Source of the DNA: Symsagittifera roscoffensis
Taxonomy: Eukaryota; Xenacoelomorpha; Acoela; Convolutidae
DNA length: 64,000 nucleotides
Assembly: GCF_963678635.1 (NCBI RefSeq)
Contig: NC_087064.1
Span: 42,540,411-42,604,410 of the forward strand
Direction of reading: 5' to 3'
This document shows, piece by piece, positions 56,101 through 64,000 of the stretch. Each line of letters begins with the position of its first letter. Position 1 is the stretch's first letter. The notes beneath the pieces were generated by a model. That model did not search any database and was not told where the DNA came from. It saw only the letters and a list, made by a program, of their open reading frames with translations. The position numbers were made by a program, and so were the translations under genes.

Positions 56101-59100
56101 CTCCTATAATCGAAATAGAAGTTATTCAAACAACCGAAACCAGAATTACCCGAACAATCAATCAAGGAATAACTCATATAATAGATCGAACTATAACAGA
56201 CCAAACAATAATTACCAAAACAGATCGCGAAATAATTCACAAAATCGACACTCAAGTTATAATAATCGTTATAGAAATTATTCCCAATCACCACACCGGA
56301 ATAATAATAACTATAATAATTCTAATAATCGCCACAGAAGTAGTACACCTAAACATCAAAGACAAATCAATCAAGTACAATCTAACCCAGAAACAACATC
56401 AGACCCTCCAGGTATTGATGACACAGTAACTGATACGTTACAACTCAATCAAATAAACTGTACATCATCAGATTCAGAAAGTGATACTGAAAACACTCTT
56501 TCTATCAATATGATAAAAGTCGAAAATGACTATGAATCTGTCATATATGAACAACCCTTTTCATCACACATATATGAAAATCAATCAGAATTTCTTCAAA
56601 ATCATTACACTACACCCATAAATTCCACACCAACGACGCAAGAAACAAATGAGATTAACACTACAAATCAAACCAATAAAAATACCAAAACAAAATGCTT
56701 GAATACAAACCACATTTATCAAAATATACAAAAAGAACAACCCAAAGAAAAAATTTGGACAATACCATTTCTCTTAGAAAGCCCAAGAAATAAAGAATTT
56801 CAACCACCAGACCTTGAAATAGATTTTTTAATTGATTCAGGAGCAGAATCAAACATAATAAACATCCCCACATGGAATGAAATAAAAACTTTACACCCAA
56901 AGCTAACACCTCTTGAAACCTCCAGTAAGTTAGCAACAGCACAAGGATCAACATTGATAAACTACGGAAAAATCCAATTATTTCTCCTCCCCACCAGAAC
57001 AATGGAACAAAGCAAAATTTTAAATAAGCCATTTAAACAAATATTCCATATCACTGACATTAAATATAATATCATTGGAATACCATTTATTTCGAAGTAC
57101 ATACCAACAATTAACATACTAAATAGTAAAATATTAATCAAAGATAAATATACAAAAACAAAAGAAACATCCTTAACATTTTTCCAAAGATTAAATAAAC
57201 AACCACCATTCTTTTCAAAATTCTACCCGATATTTAACCAACAAAGAAAACACCTAAAACCACTATCAGGAAATATCTATAATTTTTCAATCAAACAAGT
57301 TCACCAATATGATAAAGAACAAAACAAACAAAAATTTTATATGTCAGAATTTGAATTCAAACCTATTCACAAATTTTTCAAAATCACAATCTCATCCATA
57401 AAATATTTGAAAAATTCGAATTCCGATATCATTTCCTTACATGTCTATAACAACACACCTTACCAAGTAACATTACCTTTAGGACTTTTAGGATATTGTG
57501 AAACCAACGCTACAATATCACCAATACACGAAAAAGCCTATCGCGTAAATAATATACTCCAATTACTAGATATTTGCCAATCTACAATTCTTAATGAAGA
57601 ATTATCTATAAATAATATAATAAGTAACGAAAACAGAAATACGGATTATTTCACAAAAACTCCATATTTCAAACCTACATTCAACATAAGTAACTACACA
57701 GAGGACCAACAAAAATTTTTAACAATGTTTAATTTCCAACATTCACAAATAACACAAGACGAATTCGAAAAATTAGCCAAACAGCTAATTAAATATTCAT
57801 CAGTCTATGCAACATCAAAATTCGATGTTGGAAAAATCAGTTCATCACTACATCTCCCGTTAAAACCAGACGCAGTTTTCAAAAAACAGAGAGCAAGTAA
57901 AGTACCAATTCACTTACATGATAAAGTGAACAGATTACTCGACATTTTAGAACAATACAACATTATATCACCAGTAAACAAAGAAGAACAACCAAAAGGC
58001 AACACGTTTATCAACCCTATTATCATTCTAGCTAAAGGAGAATCATTGAAAATCGTTCTCGATGCTAGATACCTCAATTCACTTATAGATGAATCAAAAT
58101 GTAATTGGCCCATTGAACCAATACAAGTTATTTTAACAAAAATAAACGGCAAATACTTTACAACCGCCGATATGAATAGTGCATACAATCAAATGCCACT
58201 AGATGAACAATCACGACGTTTAACACAATTTGTTATCGGAAACCAACAATATGAATTCAACCGCTTATTCTATGGAATATCCATAGGACCAGCAGCATTT
58301 TCAGCTTTTATGAGCAAAATTTTTAGACCACTGATACTCAAGAAAAACGCAATCACCTATTTAGACGATGTTTTTATGCAATCACAAACAAAAGACGAGA
58401 TGTTCAATGTTTTAGAAAAATATCACCAAATACTTCAGAACGAAAATCTGAAGGCCGCCCCCGATAAATCACACTTCTTTTTGACAAGAGTTAAATTCTT
58501 AGGACATAATATAGAAAGAAAAACAATCACTCCATTGAAATCACGCATTGACGCTATTCAAAAACTTCAACCACCAACAAATAAAAAGAAAATCCAAGAA
58601 TTTCTTGGAATGTTAAACTTTTTAAGTAAATATGTTTATAAAATGCAATTATATCTACGACCATTTTATAACATCCTTAGACAACAAAATAATTTTGAAT
58701 GGAACACAGAACATCAAACACGATTTGAAGAAATAAAGAAACTTTTAACTGAACAAATTTCGAACACAATTCCAGATTCAAATCAACCATTTTATGCAAT
58801 GTGCGATGCTTCGAACTTTGGCATCGGTGCAGCACTATTACAATCACATAATGGTACAAATAAAATGAACCTCATATCAGCAAATTCTCGATTATTCACT
58901 CAAGCAGAGCTACGACTCTCAACTCTAATGAGAGAATGTACAGCCATAATATATACACTGACAGAATATGAATTTCTGATACTTGGATCAAAACATCCAA
59001 CAGTTCTATTCACAGACCATAAACCAATCATCTTTCTCTTTACACAAAAATCTAACCCAAACCACCGAGTTTACAGATTTCAACTAATTCTAATGAAATT

Positions 59101-61369
59101 TCCAAACTTACATATAGTTTGGACTGCAGGAAAAAATCTTGCATTACCAGACACCTTAAGTCGAAATACAACACCTGAATTACTTACACGAAAAACAACA
59201 GTTGAAATACCCAAAAACATAAAATTCTACCTTGCAGAAAACGAAACATCACCCCGATTGGAATCCAAATATGCAGTAAAAACTGATATTGAACAATCAC
59301 AAATAAATAGTTTACAACATTTCCCACTTTATTTTGATTGTCAAAATAATCATTATGAAGTTGATTTACTTGGAACATCAACTTTCAAACCAATCCCATA
59401 TTCTCAATGGATAAAAAATAACACCCAACAAAAACGAACAAAACAACACCCGCCTAAAAAAGACCATTTTCCACTAATTGAAAAAGAAGATTTAACTGAT
59501 AAAATAAATTTATCAGGACCACAAACAAATGATTCAAAATACACAATAAATCAAGTTTTTGACCTTCACGACCCACTTGATACAATACCCTTATCTAAAT
59601 TCGAAATTGAAAACATTTTTCTCCCTCCAACAGAAACGATTACAATTTCAACACTGAAACAATATCAAAATCTTGACCCGATAATTAGACAACTAAAATC
59701 ATGGCACAAATATAAAACTAAACCTGTCAAGGCAGATTCAACCATTCTAGGAAACAAAACACTCCTCCGATACTTTCGCAAATTTAACAACACAACAATT
59801 AACGAAAATACAGACCTTTTAGAGTATAACCTGAATGAATCTACAGTTCCATGTCTCCCTTTAAGTATGATTCTTATAGCTTTTAATATTTCACATACAC
59901 AAAATATTAAAGGACACTCTGGATCAGAGAAAACATATTCAAATTTTATACAAAACTTTTATTTCCCAAATGCACCAATTTGGATAAAAGTACTATGCAA
60001 TGACTGTATAGTATGTCAACTAAATAAACCTTACCCAAATCAAAAACAAATAGCACAAAAACAAGATTTTAAAGGACAAAGCTTGTACTTTAATCATCGT
60101 ATCTCATTTGATACCAAAGGACCAATTTCACCCTCATCAGAAGGAAACTCCTACATTATGGTAATTGTTGACGCGTTTACACATTATGTAGCACTTAACC
60201 CAGTACCACATTGTAACGCTTATTACGCTTACACAACACTCTATGAACACTGGATAGCAAAATTCGGACTACCAGAAATTTTAGTTACAGACAACGGTAC
60301 AGAATTCATAAATAATGAAATTATCACACTATGTCATTTATATAACATTAAACACAAACCACGTACATCTCATGCACCTTGGACAAACGGCTTAGTCGAA
60401 GGTATGAACCGTTCATTACAAGAATATCTTAGATGTATCATCAACGGAAATGATACAAAATATACCGAATGGTCAGCAGATGTAAAATTATTTCCCTTAG
60501 CGTATAATTCACAAATTACGACAACCTTAGGAATGTCACCATACGAAATGATTTTTAACCAAAAGCCACGCAAACCAATAATGTTTACAGCAAATTCTCA
60601 TAAAAACGCACAAGGTTATTGTCAACCAAATAAAGACTCAATTTGTTATAACCTACCTTTACATACACACGATGAAGATCATTTTCATCACCCACAAATT
60701 CTTAAACTAGCCTCCGGTACACACACCGAATGGATTCTAAATAGAGATAAAAAACACAATGAAATTTATCAAAAAATAACAAAAAAGTTATTACAAAGAC
60801 AAAACATTAATGAACAAATCAATTCACGTTTTACACCAGCCTCCGAATTAAAAATTGGAACATTTGTTTTAATACCTAATTTTAATACTCAAAAAGGAAT
60901 TTCTAAAAAATTACAACCCCTTCGAAAAGGACCATACCAAATAATTGCAAAACCCACTGATGTCACATATAAAATTAACGACTCAAACAAAAAAGAAATC
61001 GTTCAACATCGAAACAACCTATTACCTTATTACCCAAAAGAATACGCACTCCGCGAATTAACTCAATTATATTCTTTCACAGGATTAAAAATCATTCAAA
61101 ATGAACCACATCTGAAAAACACAGAACAAAATGATAACCCCACCGAAAATCAAAACACAAAACCAACCACCACCAAAAACAATACACAAAACCATAAAGA
61201 ATCCCCAAAACAAAGAAAAAATAGAAAAATGACCGAACAAATAATACCCCAAGAAATCGACAAATCAGAAAATAGAAAAACAACAAGACTCCGAAATCAA
61301 CCACGTAAAAACTATAAAATATTCATCCCCCAATCTAAAATTTTAAAGAAAGTGGAATTTCAAAAGTAA
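53150..61369 (+). CDS. gag-pol: Element B Gag-Pol polyprotein (2739 residues, single frame)
   Basis: A polyprotein for particle assembly, reverse transcription and integration. Domains in order: a long unassigned N-terminus (1-590, Asn/Gln/Thr-rich), a capsid-like retrotransposon-gag region (about 600-790; DYLNAVTANL, QKWFSVLP), one CCHC zinc knuckle (CNYCRRYGHSISEC, from 842), an Asn/Arg/Ser/Tyr-rich low-complexity stretch (about 900-1075), an aspartic protease (LIDSGAES, near 1229), RT (TADMNSAYNQ with Asp at 1674; YLDD from 1737), RNase H (Asp 1886, Glu 1929, Asp 1956), an integrase HHCC finger (about 2248-2290), a DD35E core (Asp 2321, Asp 2381, Glu 2417), a GPY/F module (RKGPYQII, near 2592) and a basic tail. 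PR-RT-RH-IN order is Ty3/gypsy. All catalytic residues are present, and gag and pol share one frame without a stop or shift. Confidence 0.96.
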   Translation: MSSTHTPGEESPDDDEIFPFIVDATTDRGQHIFCKNLLLNLFEPGISPCKTEFPDVKIKRQIIDHYLKDICNITQQYGIYSIEFNSPNHNNRKYTIQTDDLDLEFSKVFSEYIKSIQYHNSQRANSIFTNEVFAIIYSYISILENEIPITNVSPTETSKHLKVRHEITLLSSYLNIIKENFTKDDVSQHTKHDLQKILAWFIIDYFTHNIDLIAQARKNFRPQNSNDDTAITEQSDYVWDPEWSHPAFISFPQSISSQTISTISYIRDYVKVIPLTIDATPLNYNTFLPDTQNNSLNSTVIHNENLNGTRNLTQQDIQTPSHFINEEIVHTTTTEQSISPIRPNLTTPRNTNPSQTQVTLQSTVKPSVAPKYSHMDYQTYRPMTIPSKTHKTFTRNNFTDHNYNYTHPSKTYNQPQRNFNQYTRSRNWDNPMTQPNSINFQTNPPQDHSENYPFFQQNKNKKQTSYQMDYLSSDDDFLQPDIFAPNTQEYRRQGIQRTRTNHRNFSPQPIDAQHQQPIQQQNLINTQSFQPIQQQNPMTAHSYQASQMQNEIPLPYYLQQHEITRNQLSNFSQMPNAAESLQMTMNPYLMGGSSITSNKPLMVFTGTDPEYSVEDYLNAVTANLILNIGPEPINTPLHQNWIHRRTALIQTTLDGAAQKWFSVLPLEIKSNWKRFTQEFSKMFDSERNKQQQRVLCNEIRRLPNETIKQIAVRIETLVRKAYSLNTHDYKNTKMTEILMMTLTPQLRKIAIKKRASHPSSIREPDLDFRKLVDKLEQAEITMKLEETENLKLQYVNRIETTPTNINNIQESETDLVEKITEILNIYEKNPNFKGKPSFKKWCNYCRRYGHSISECRQKQQDNQNKPQKYKEPNKSFYQYMKKDQNLPNKTVYSNNSSGKPLPNNTNYTRNQSPYNSSYRGRSPERRNTNNSSQNHYNRPNSRNNYSRSNSNTQRFVSRSNSQSRNNYYPNNQSRNSSYNRNRNYSYNRNRSYSNNRNQNYPNNQSRNNSYNRSNYNRPNNNYQNRSRNNSQNRHSSYNNRYRNYSQSPHRNNNNYNNSNNRHRSSTPKHQRQINQVQSNPETTSDPPGIDDTVTDTLQLNQINCTSSDSESDTENTLSINMIKVENDYESVIYEQPFSSHIYENQSEFLQNHYTTPINSTPTTQETNEINTTNQTNKNTKTKCLNTNHIYQNIQKEQPKEKIWTIPFLLESPRNKEFQPPDLEIDFLIDSGAESNIINIPTWNEIKTLHPKLTPLETSSKLATAQGSTLINYGKIQLFLLPTRTMEQSKILNKPFKQIFHITDIKYNIIGIPFISKYIPTINILNSKILIKDKYTKTKETSLTFFQRLNKQPPFFSKFYPIFNQQRKHLKPLSGNIYNFSIKQVHQYDKEQNKQKFYMSEFEFKPIHKFFKITISSIKYLKNSNSDIISLHVYNNTPYQVTLPLGLLGYCETNATISPIHEKAYRVNNILQLLDICQSTILNEELSINNIISNENRNTDYFTKTPYFKPTFNISNYTEDQQKFLTMFNFQHSQITQDEFEKLAKQLIKYSSVYATSKFDVGKISSSLHLPLKPDAVFKKQRASKVPIHLHDKVNRLLDILEQYNIISPVNKEEQPKGNTFINPIIILAKGESLKIVLDARYLNSLIDESKCNWPIEPIQVILTKINGKYFTTADMNSAYNQMPLDEQSRRLTQFVIGNQQYEFNRLFYGISIGPAAFSAFMSKIFRPLILKKNAITYLDDVFMQSQTKDEMFNVLEKYHQILQNENLKAAPDKSHFFLTRVKFLGHNIERKTITPLKSRIDAIQKLQPPTNKKKIQEFLGMLNFLSKYVYKMQLYLRPFYNILRQQNNFEWNTEHQTRFEEIKKLLTEQISNTIPDSNQPFYAMCDASNFGIGAALLQSHNGTNKMNLISANSRLFTQAELRLSTLMRECTAIIYTLTEYEFLILGSKHPTVLFTDHKPIIFLFTQKSNPNHRVYRFQLILMKFPNLHIVWTAGKNLALPDTLSRNTTPELLTRKTTVEIPKNIKFYLAENETSPRLESKYAVKTDIEQSQINSLQHFPLYFDCQNNHYEVDLLGTSTFKPIPYSQWIKNNTQQKRTKQHPPKKDHFPLIEKEDLTDKINLSGPQTNDSKYTINQVFDLHDPLDTIPLSKFEIENIFLPPTETITISTLKQYQNLDPIIRQLKSWHKYKTKPVKADSTILGNKTLLRYFRKFNNTTINENTDLLEYNLNESTVPCLPLSMILIAFNISHTQNIKGHSGSEKTYSNFIQNFYFPNAPIWIKVLCNDCIVCQLNKPYPNQKQIAQKQDFKGQSLYFNHRISFDTKGPISPSSEGNSYIMVIVDAFTHYVALNPVPHCNAYYAYTTLYEHWIAKFGLPEILVTDNGTEFINNEIITLCHLYNIKHKPRTSHAPWTNGLVEGMNRSLQEYLRCIINGNDTKYTEWSADVKLFPLAYNSQITTTLGMSPYEMIFNQKPRKPIMFTANSHKNAQGYCQPNKDSICYNLPLHTHDEDHFHHPQILKLASGTHTEWILNRDKKHNEIYQKITKKLLQRQNINEQINSRFTPASELKIGTFVLIPNFNTQKGISKKLQPLRKGPYQIIAKPTDVTYKINDSNKKEIVQHRNNLLPYYPKEYALRELTQLYSFTGLKIIQNEPHLKNTEQNDNPTENQNTKPTTTKNNTQNHKESPKQRKNRKMTEQIIPQEIDKSENRKTTRLRNQPRKNYKIFIPQSKILKKVEFQK

Positions 61370-61967
61370 TTTTAACATTATACTTCACAATCTTGAAACC
61401 TTCGAAACATTTTTCATTTACATTTTTCAAAATAACATGCTGACAAGTAAGCAATAATTCTAGTTCAAAATAGACCAATAGGATTCATCCAATCCGTCAC
61501 TTTCTCTAACTCAAACTAAGACCAATTAGACGAATCATATAGAACTCTAGGCACATCTATAACTATAACTTTACGACCTCCAGGTCAAAAATAAGCAAAC
61601 CACTCCAACTTGACAACTAAAATAAATATCACCATAATACCGTACCCCTCCCTTATCTAATAACCCAAAGATCAACAATATTTCCCCAACTCAGACCACG
61701 AATACCCCCAAAGCAAATTTGTTAACTTAGCCTAAAGTAACAAAATGAACATTTTAATTAGCCTAAAGTATAAAAATCTCACCATACCCCGGATCATTTG
61801 ACAAACAAAAATAAAGAAAAAGACGACCTCCCAATCACCATGAAAATTGCCCCCAACAATTTTTTACAAAACTCAACCCACTTGTCAAAAAACTAATAAA
61901 TAATCCGACCACACTAGAAAATCGCCTCAAACAGCAAAAAATATTCGACCAAGAGATCATTTCTTAA
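61370..61967 (+). other. Spacer between gag-pol and the 3' frames of element B
   Basis: No long frame. TAGCCTAAAGTA occurs twice (near 61730 and 61759). If the 3' genes are expressed from a spliced RNA, its acceptor may lie here or just downstream. I cannot choose a site. Confidence 0.45.
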
Positions 61968-62198
61968 ATGCTCTTCTCTCAATCAGTTACTCAAATACTC
62001 ATAAATTTTAAACATTTTTTTACAATACTTGAAACCTTTATAATATTTCTTTTTGATATACTTGAATCTTTTCTAATAATCCTAATCATTTTTTGTAACA
62101 TTTTTTTAATTTTCTACACTATACTCGAACTATTCCTCCAACTTTCCAAAACCCTTGATTACATCCACAGGTACGATTCATATAACTTGTCTAAATGA
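61968..62198 (+). CDS. Element B small hydrophobic protein a
   Basis: 76 codons, ATG start, dominated by Phe/Ile/Leu (LFDILESFLIILIIFCNIF), so probably one or two membrane segments. Its TGA overlaps the ATG of the next frame (AATGA), the arrangement of coupled termination-reinitiation. No homologue recognised. Composition bias alone could make it hydrophobic. Confidence 0.5.
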   Translation: MLFSQSVTQILINFKHFFTILETFIIFLFDILESFLIILIIFCNIFLIFYTILELFLQLSKTLDYIHRYDSYNLSK

Positions 62199-62383
62199 TA
62201 CGAACAATTTTCAGTAGAACCGATATTTTTTTATTGTTTGTAATTTTCATAACATTTTTATCATCCCTCATTTTGACAATATGTAAATGTATAAAGAAAG
62301 CAATCTTCACATTTGCCCTAGCAACAATCCTTCTAATTCTTTTTTTGGAAGAATACTATAATAAACATAAACCTTCCCACTAA
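62195..62383 (+). CDS. Element B small hydrophobic protein b
   Basis: 62 codons with two likely membrane helices (IFLLFVIFITFLSSLILTI and FALATILLILFL) separated by the basic CKCIKKA. It ends in TAA, after which the same frame stays open for 380 codons. Size and topology resemble small viral membrane proteins; function unknown. Confidence 0.5.
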   Translation: MIRTIFSRTDIFLLFVIFITFLSSLILTICKCIKKAIFTFALATILLILFLEEYYNKHKPSH

Positions 62384-63526
62384 AGTAACAATTTAAAAAA
62401 ACCATCAAAAATTGCTACCCAACAGTCACAGAATCAGTCTTCACCGACATCATCCCAAGATAACCAAACACCACCTTCAACTACTCAAAATCCTCAAACA
62501 TCTACACGAATTTCTTTTCAAGACAATCCATACACTTTTGAAGAACGACATGCTCGTTTATCAGAACCACTAGAACCAGTTCAACGACAAGCACCTCTAA
62601 GCGAACCAACATATAACCTATACCCAACACTACCACAAGAACTAAGTAGAATAAGAAATCCTAGTCAAAACCAAAATACAGTCGAAATAAATAGACAAAT
62701 TATACATCCTCGACGAAACAGAAATTTTCAAACTCCACGAGTTCATTTTGATATACCTCAATCCCCATCACAAAACACTCCAGAAAACCCCATTGGTATA
62801 TTACCAGAAACCCCTACGCTTCTTTCACAACGTAGCACCTCAAGCCTACCATCAGATTACTTAGGTTCAACACCAACATCTGAACAAATACGTGAAAATC
62901 CCTTTAACCCCCCAAACCAGGCATCACGACTACCATATTGGACAACACATTCATTTACACAAGGTGAATTAAATTTAGTCAATAATCCAATAGATATTTC
63001 TACGGATACAACAACATCCTCATCACTACCAGAAACATTATCACTACCATCAACACCATCAATAAGCCAGATTTCACCACCACCTTTTAACTTAAATTTT
63101 CCAAATAATCTCGACGCCAGATATCGAGAACAATCATCAATAAATATTCCTTTAAGACTAGATTGGAATACATTTACAGCACCTCCACCATTATTTGGAC
63201 AACATCAAGAAAGTAACCGCCTTCATAACTGGGCACTTAATAGATTACAATATCGCCAAGATATTCACAACGATATCCGTGATCACAATATTCAAATACT
63301 CCAACAAAACAGTTTACAATTAAAGTTTGAAATCACAGTTAAGTTAAATAATATTACCCAACATCCCTACCCATTAAATCCACCTAACATAACAGCTCAA
63401 TCACTACCACCACCGTTTATAACTACTGAAGTAATATACAAATACGACAGATATACCAAAAACACAATTGGCTACATTACATTTTATAATCCATACTCAG
63501 GATTATCATACACATGTATATTCTAA
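62384..63526 (+). CDS. Element B Met-less 380-codon frame, Pro/Ser/Gln-rich
   Basis: Directly after the TAA of protein b (62381-62383) the frame continues open for 380 codons to TAA at 63524-63526 with no ATG at all. It starts SNNLKKPSK, is rich in Pro, Ser, Thr, Gln and Asn, and becomes more ordered at the end (ITVKLNNITQHPYP, TTEVIYKYDRY, GYITFYNPYSGL). Absence of a start codon means it must be reached by stop readthrough from protein b, by splicing, or from a non-AUG codon. No domain recognised. It overlaps the next frame by 13 bases. Confidence 0.6.
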   Translation, partial: SNNLKKPSKIATQQSQNQSSPTSSQDNQTPPSTTQNPQTSTRISFQDNPYTFEERHARLSEPLEPVQRQAPLSEPTYNLYPTLPQELSRIRNPSQNQNTVEINRQIIHPRRNRNFQTPRVHFDIPQSPSQNTPENPIGILPETPTLLSQRSTSSLPSDYLGSTPTSEQIRENPFNPPNQASRLPYWTTHSFTQGELNLVNNPIDISTDTTTSSSLPETLSLPSTPSISQISPPPFNLNFPNNLDARYREQSSINIPLRLDWNTFTAPPPLFGQHQESNRLHNWALNRLQYRQDIHNDIRDHNIQILQQNSLQLKFEITVKLNNITQHPYPLNPPNITAQSLPPPFITTEVIYKYDRYTKNTIGYITFYNPYSGLSYTCIF

Positions 63527-64000
63527 AATTATTAATTTTTCTCCAACTCCTTTTTCTAGTAATCTCAAATCAAAACATAAACCCTTCCCCTCGTACAGGA
63601 CCACAAGATTTATTAGTAACACATTACGATTGTGAAGAAAATGAACAAAAAACACTACATAAATATGCAATAAATCAAGTATCACAATGTGAAACAGAAC
63701 CACAAGCTATAGAAACCACAGATGTAATAGCAACACTCTATTCAAAAGCCCGAGCAACAACAGTTACAGGTTATAAATTCACAGCAACATTTTCCGAAAA
63801 GAAAGTACATTGTTCACAAGTCTCGAACGGAAACAAAAACCGACTTGACCATGAATCATTCTATCAGAGTAATATAGAACGTCTTTTACATCTCAATCCC
63901 GACGATTGTAAAAATGAATTACTTAGACTAAACATCACACAAAATAAAAACTCAATAATTTTCAAGTTTTTTCAGACTCTGTACATCAATCACAACTTGA
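63514..64000 (+). CDS. env: Element B envelope-like glycoprotein, N-terminal part
   Basis: ATG at 63514, open to the window edge (162 codons). A hydrophobic signal peptide (MYILKLLIFLQLLFLVIS) is followed by an ectodomain-like sequence with THYDCEENE, paired cysteines and one N-linked sequon visible (NIT). Position after pol and before the 3' LTR, signal peptide and cysteine pattern indicate an env-type surface protein, probably of the kind captured from RNA viruses. The fusion loop, membrane anchor and exact family are beyond the visible part. Confidence 0.7.
   Translation, partial: MYILKLLIFLQLLFLVISNQNINPSPRTGPQDLLVTHYDCEENEQKTLHKYAINQVSQCETEPQAIETTDVIATLYSKARATTVTGYKFTATFSEKKVHCSQVSNGNKNRLDHESFYQSNIERLLHLNPDDCKNELLRLNITQNKNSIIFKFFQTLYINHNL

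Larger units (their letters stand above)
51046..64000 (+). mobile_element. Ty3/gypsy-type env-bearing LTR retroelement B (3' end outside)
   Basis: Five-prime LTR, primer-binding site, a 1.25-kb leader, a small basic frame, Gag-Pol in one frame, and at least four 3' frames including a glycoprotein-like one. The coding strand is strongly A-biased (31 of 60 A in the row at 56041) and G-poor. All long frames are open, so it may be recent and competent, but the 3' LTR is beyond the window. It is antisense to gene 2. Confidence 0.93.

Noticed and set aside
54453-61304. Minus-strand frames opposite Gag-Pol of element B
   Set aside because: Antisense shadows made possible by the A-rich coding strand, with no motif of their own.

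Overview
This is draft-quality eukaryotic genomic DNA, almost certainly from an invertebrate animal. It is AT-rich and has GT-AG introns, multi-exon acid/peptide-gated-type (DEG/ENaC) channel genes, Ty3/gypsy-type retroelements, hAT-type and foldback DNA elements, tRNA-derived SINE traces, a large tandem satellite and one 200-base assembly gap. Nothing is bacterial. I cannot name the species; the DEG/ENaC genes with LDL-receptor class A (LDLa) modules are the best taxonomic handle.

Host genes. Two head-to-tail DEG/ENaC paralogues lie on the minus strand. Gene 2 (upstream in transcription) contributes three consecutive exons: 50096-49929, 40199-39769 and 39301-38587. The first begins at the tail of an LDLa module and the last carries TM2 and the stop codon. 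Its 5' half lies beyond 50.5 kb. Gene 1 contributes only its first coding exon (2327-1600: HG motif, TM1, one complete LDLa and the start of another). Two short plus-strand exon-like blocks near 0.83-1.14 kb and one minus-strand block near 19.6 kb may be ends of other genes.

Layout. 0-2.4 kb: gene 1 exon and intron. 2.4-3.9 kb: non-coding with degenerate repeats. 3.9-18.9 kb: a tandem array of about ten 1.42-1.49 kb units. 18.9-22.9 kb: foldback-like and dispersed repeats. 22.9-30.6 kb: two near-identical 2.84-kb blocks, each an LTR plus the 3' end of an env-bearing retroelement (minus strand), ending in the gap. 30.8-38.5 kb: tandem and dispersed repeats, a solo LTR nested in a hAT-like element, a C/G-rich tract and a 1.1-kb palindromic foldback element. 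38.6-50.1 kb: gene 2, whose 9.7-kb intron holds a ~210-bp satellite and a damaged 6.66-kb Ty3/gypsy element (element A, same strand as the gene). 50.1-50.5 kb: a hAT MITE inserted exactly at a gene 2 splice acceptor. 51.0-64.0 kb: the 5' LTR and coding region of an apparently intact env-bearing Ty3/gypsy element (element B, plus strand, antisense to gene 2), cut off by the window end.

How the parts relate. Gene 2 has been stretched by insertions: element A sits in one intron, the MITE duplicated the last eight intron bases of another, and element B probably lies in that same upstream intron. Element B encodes a small basic protein, a single 2739-residue Gag-Pol, two short membrane peptides, a 380-codon Met-less open frame and a secreted or membrane glycoprotein-like frame. 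The minus-strand blocks at 22.9-30.6 kb and the solo LTR at 34.2 kb belong to the same LTR family.
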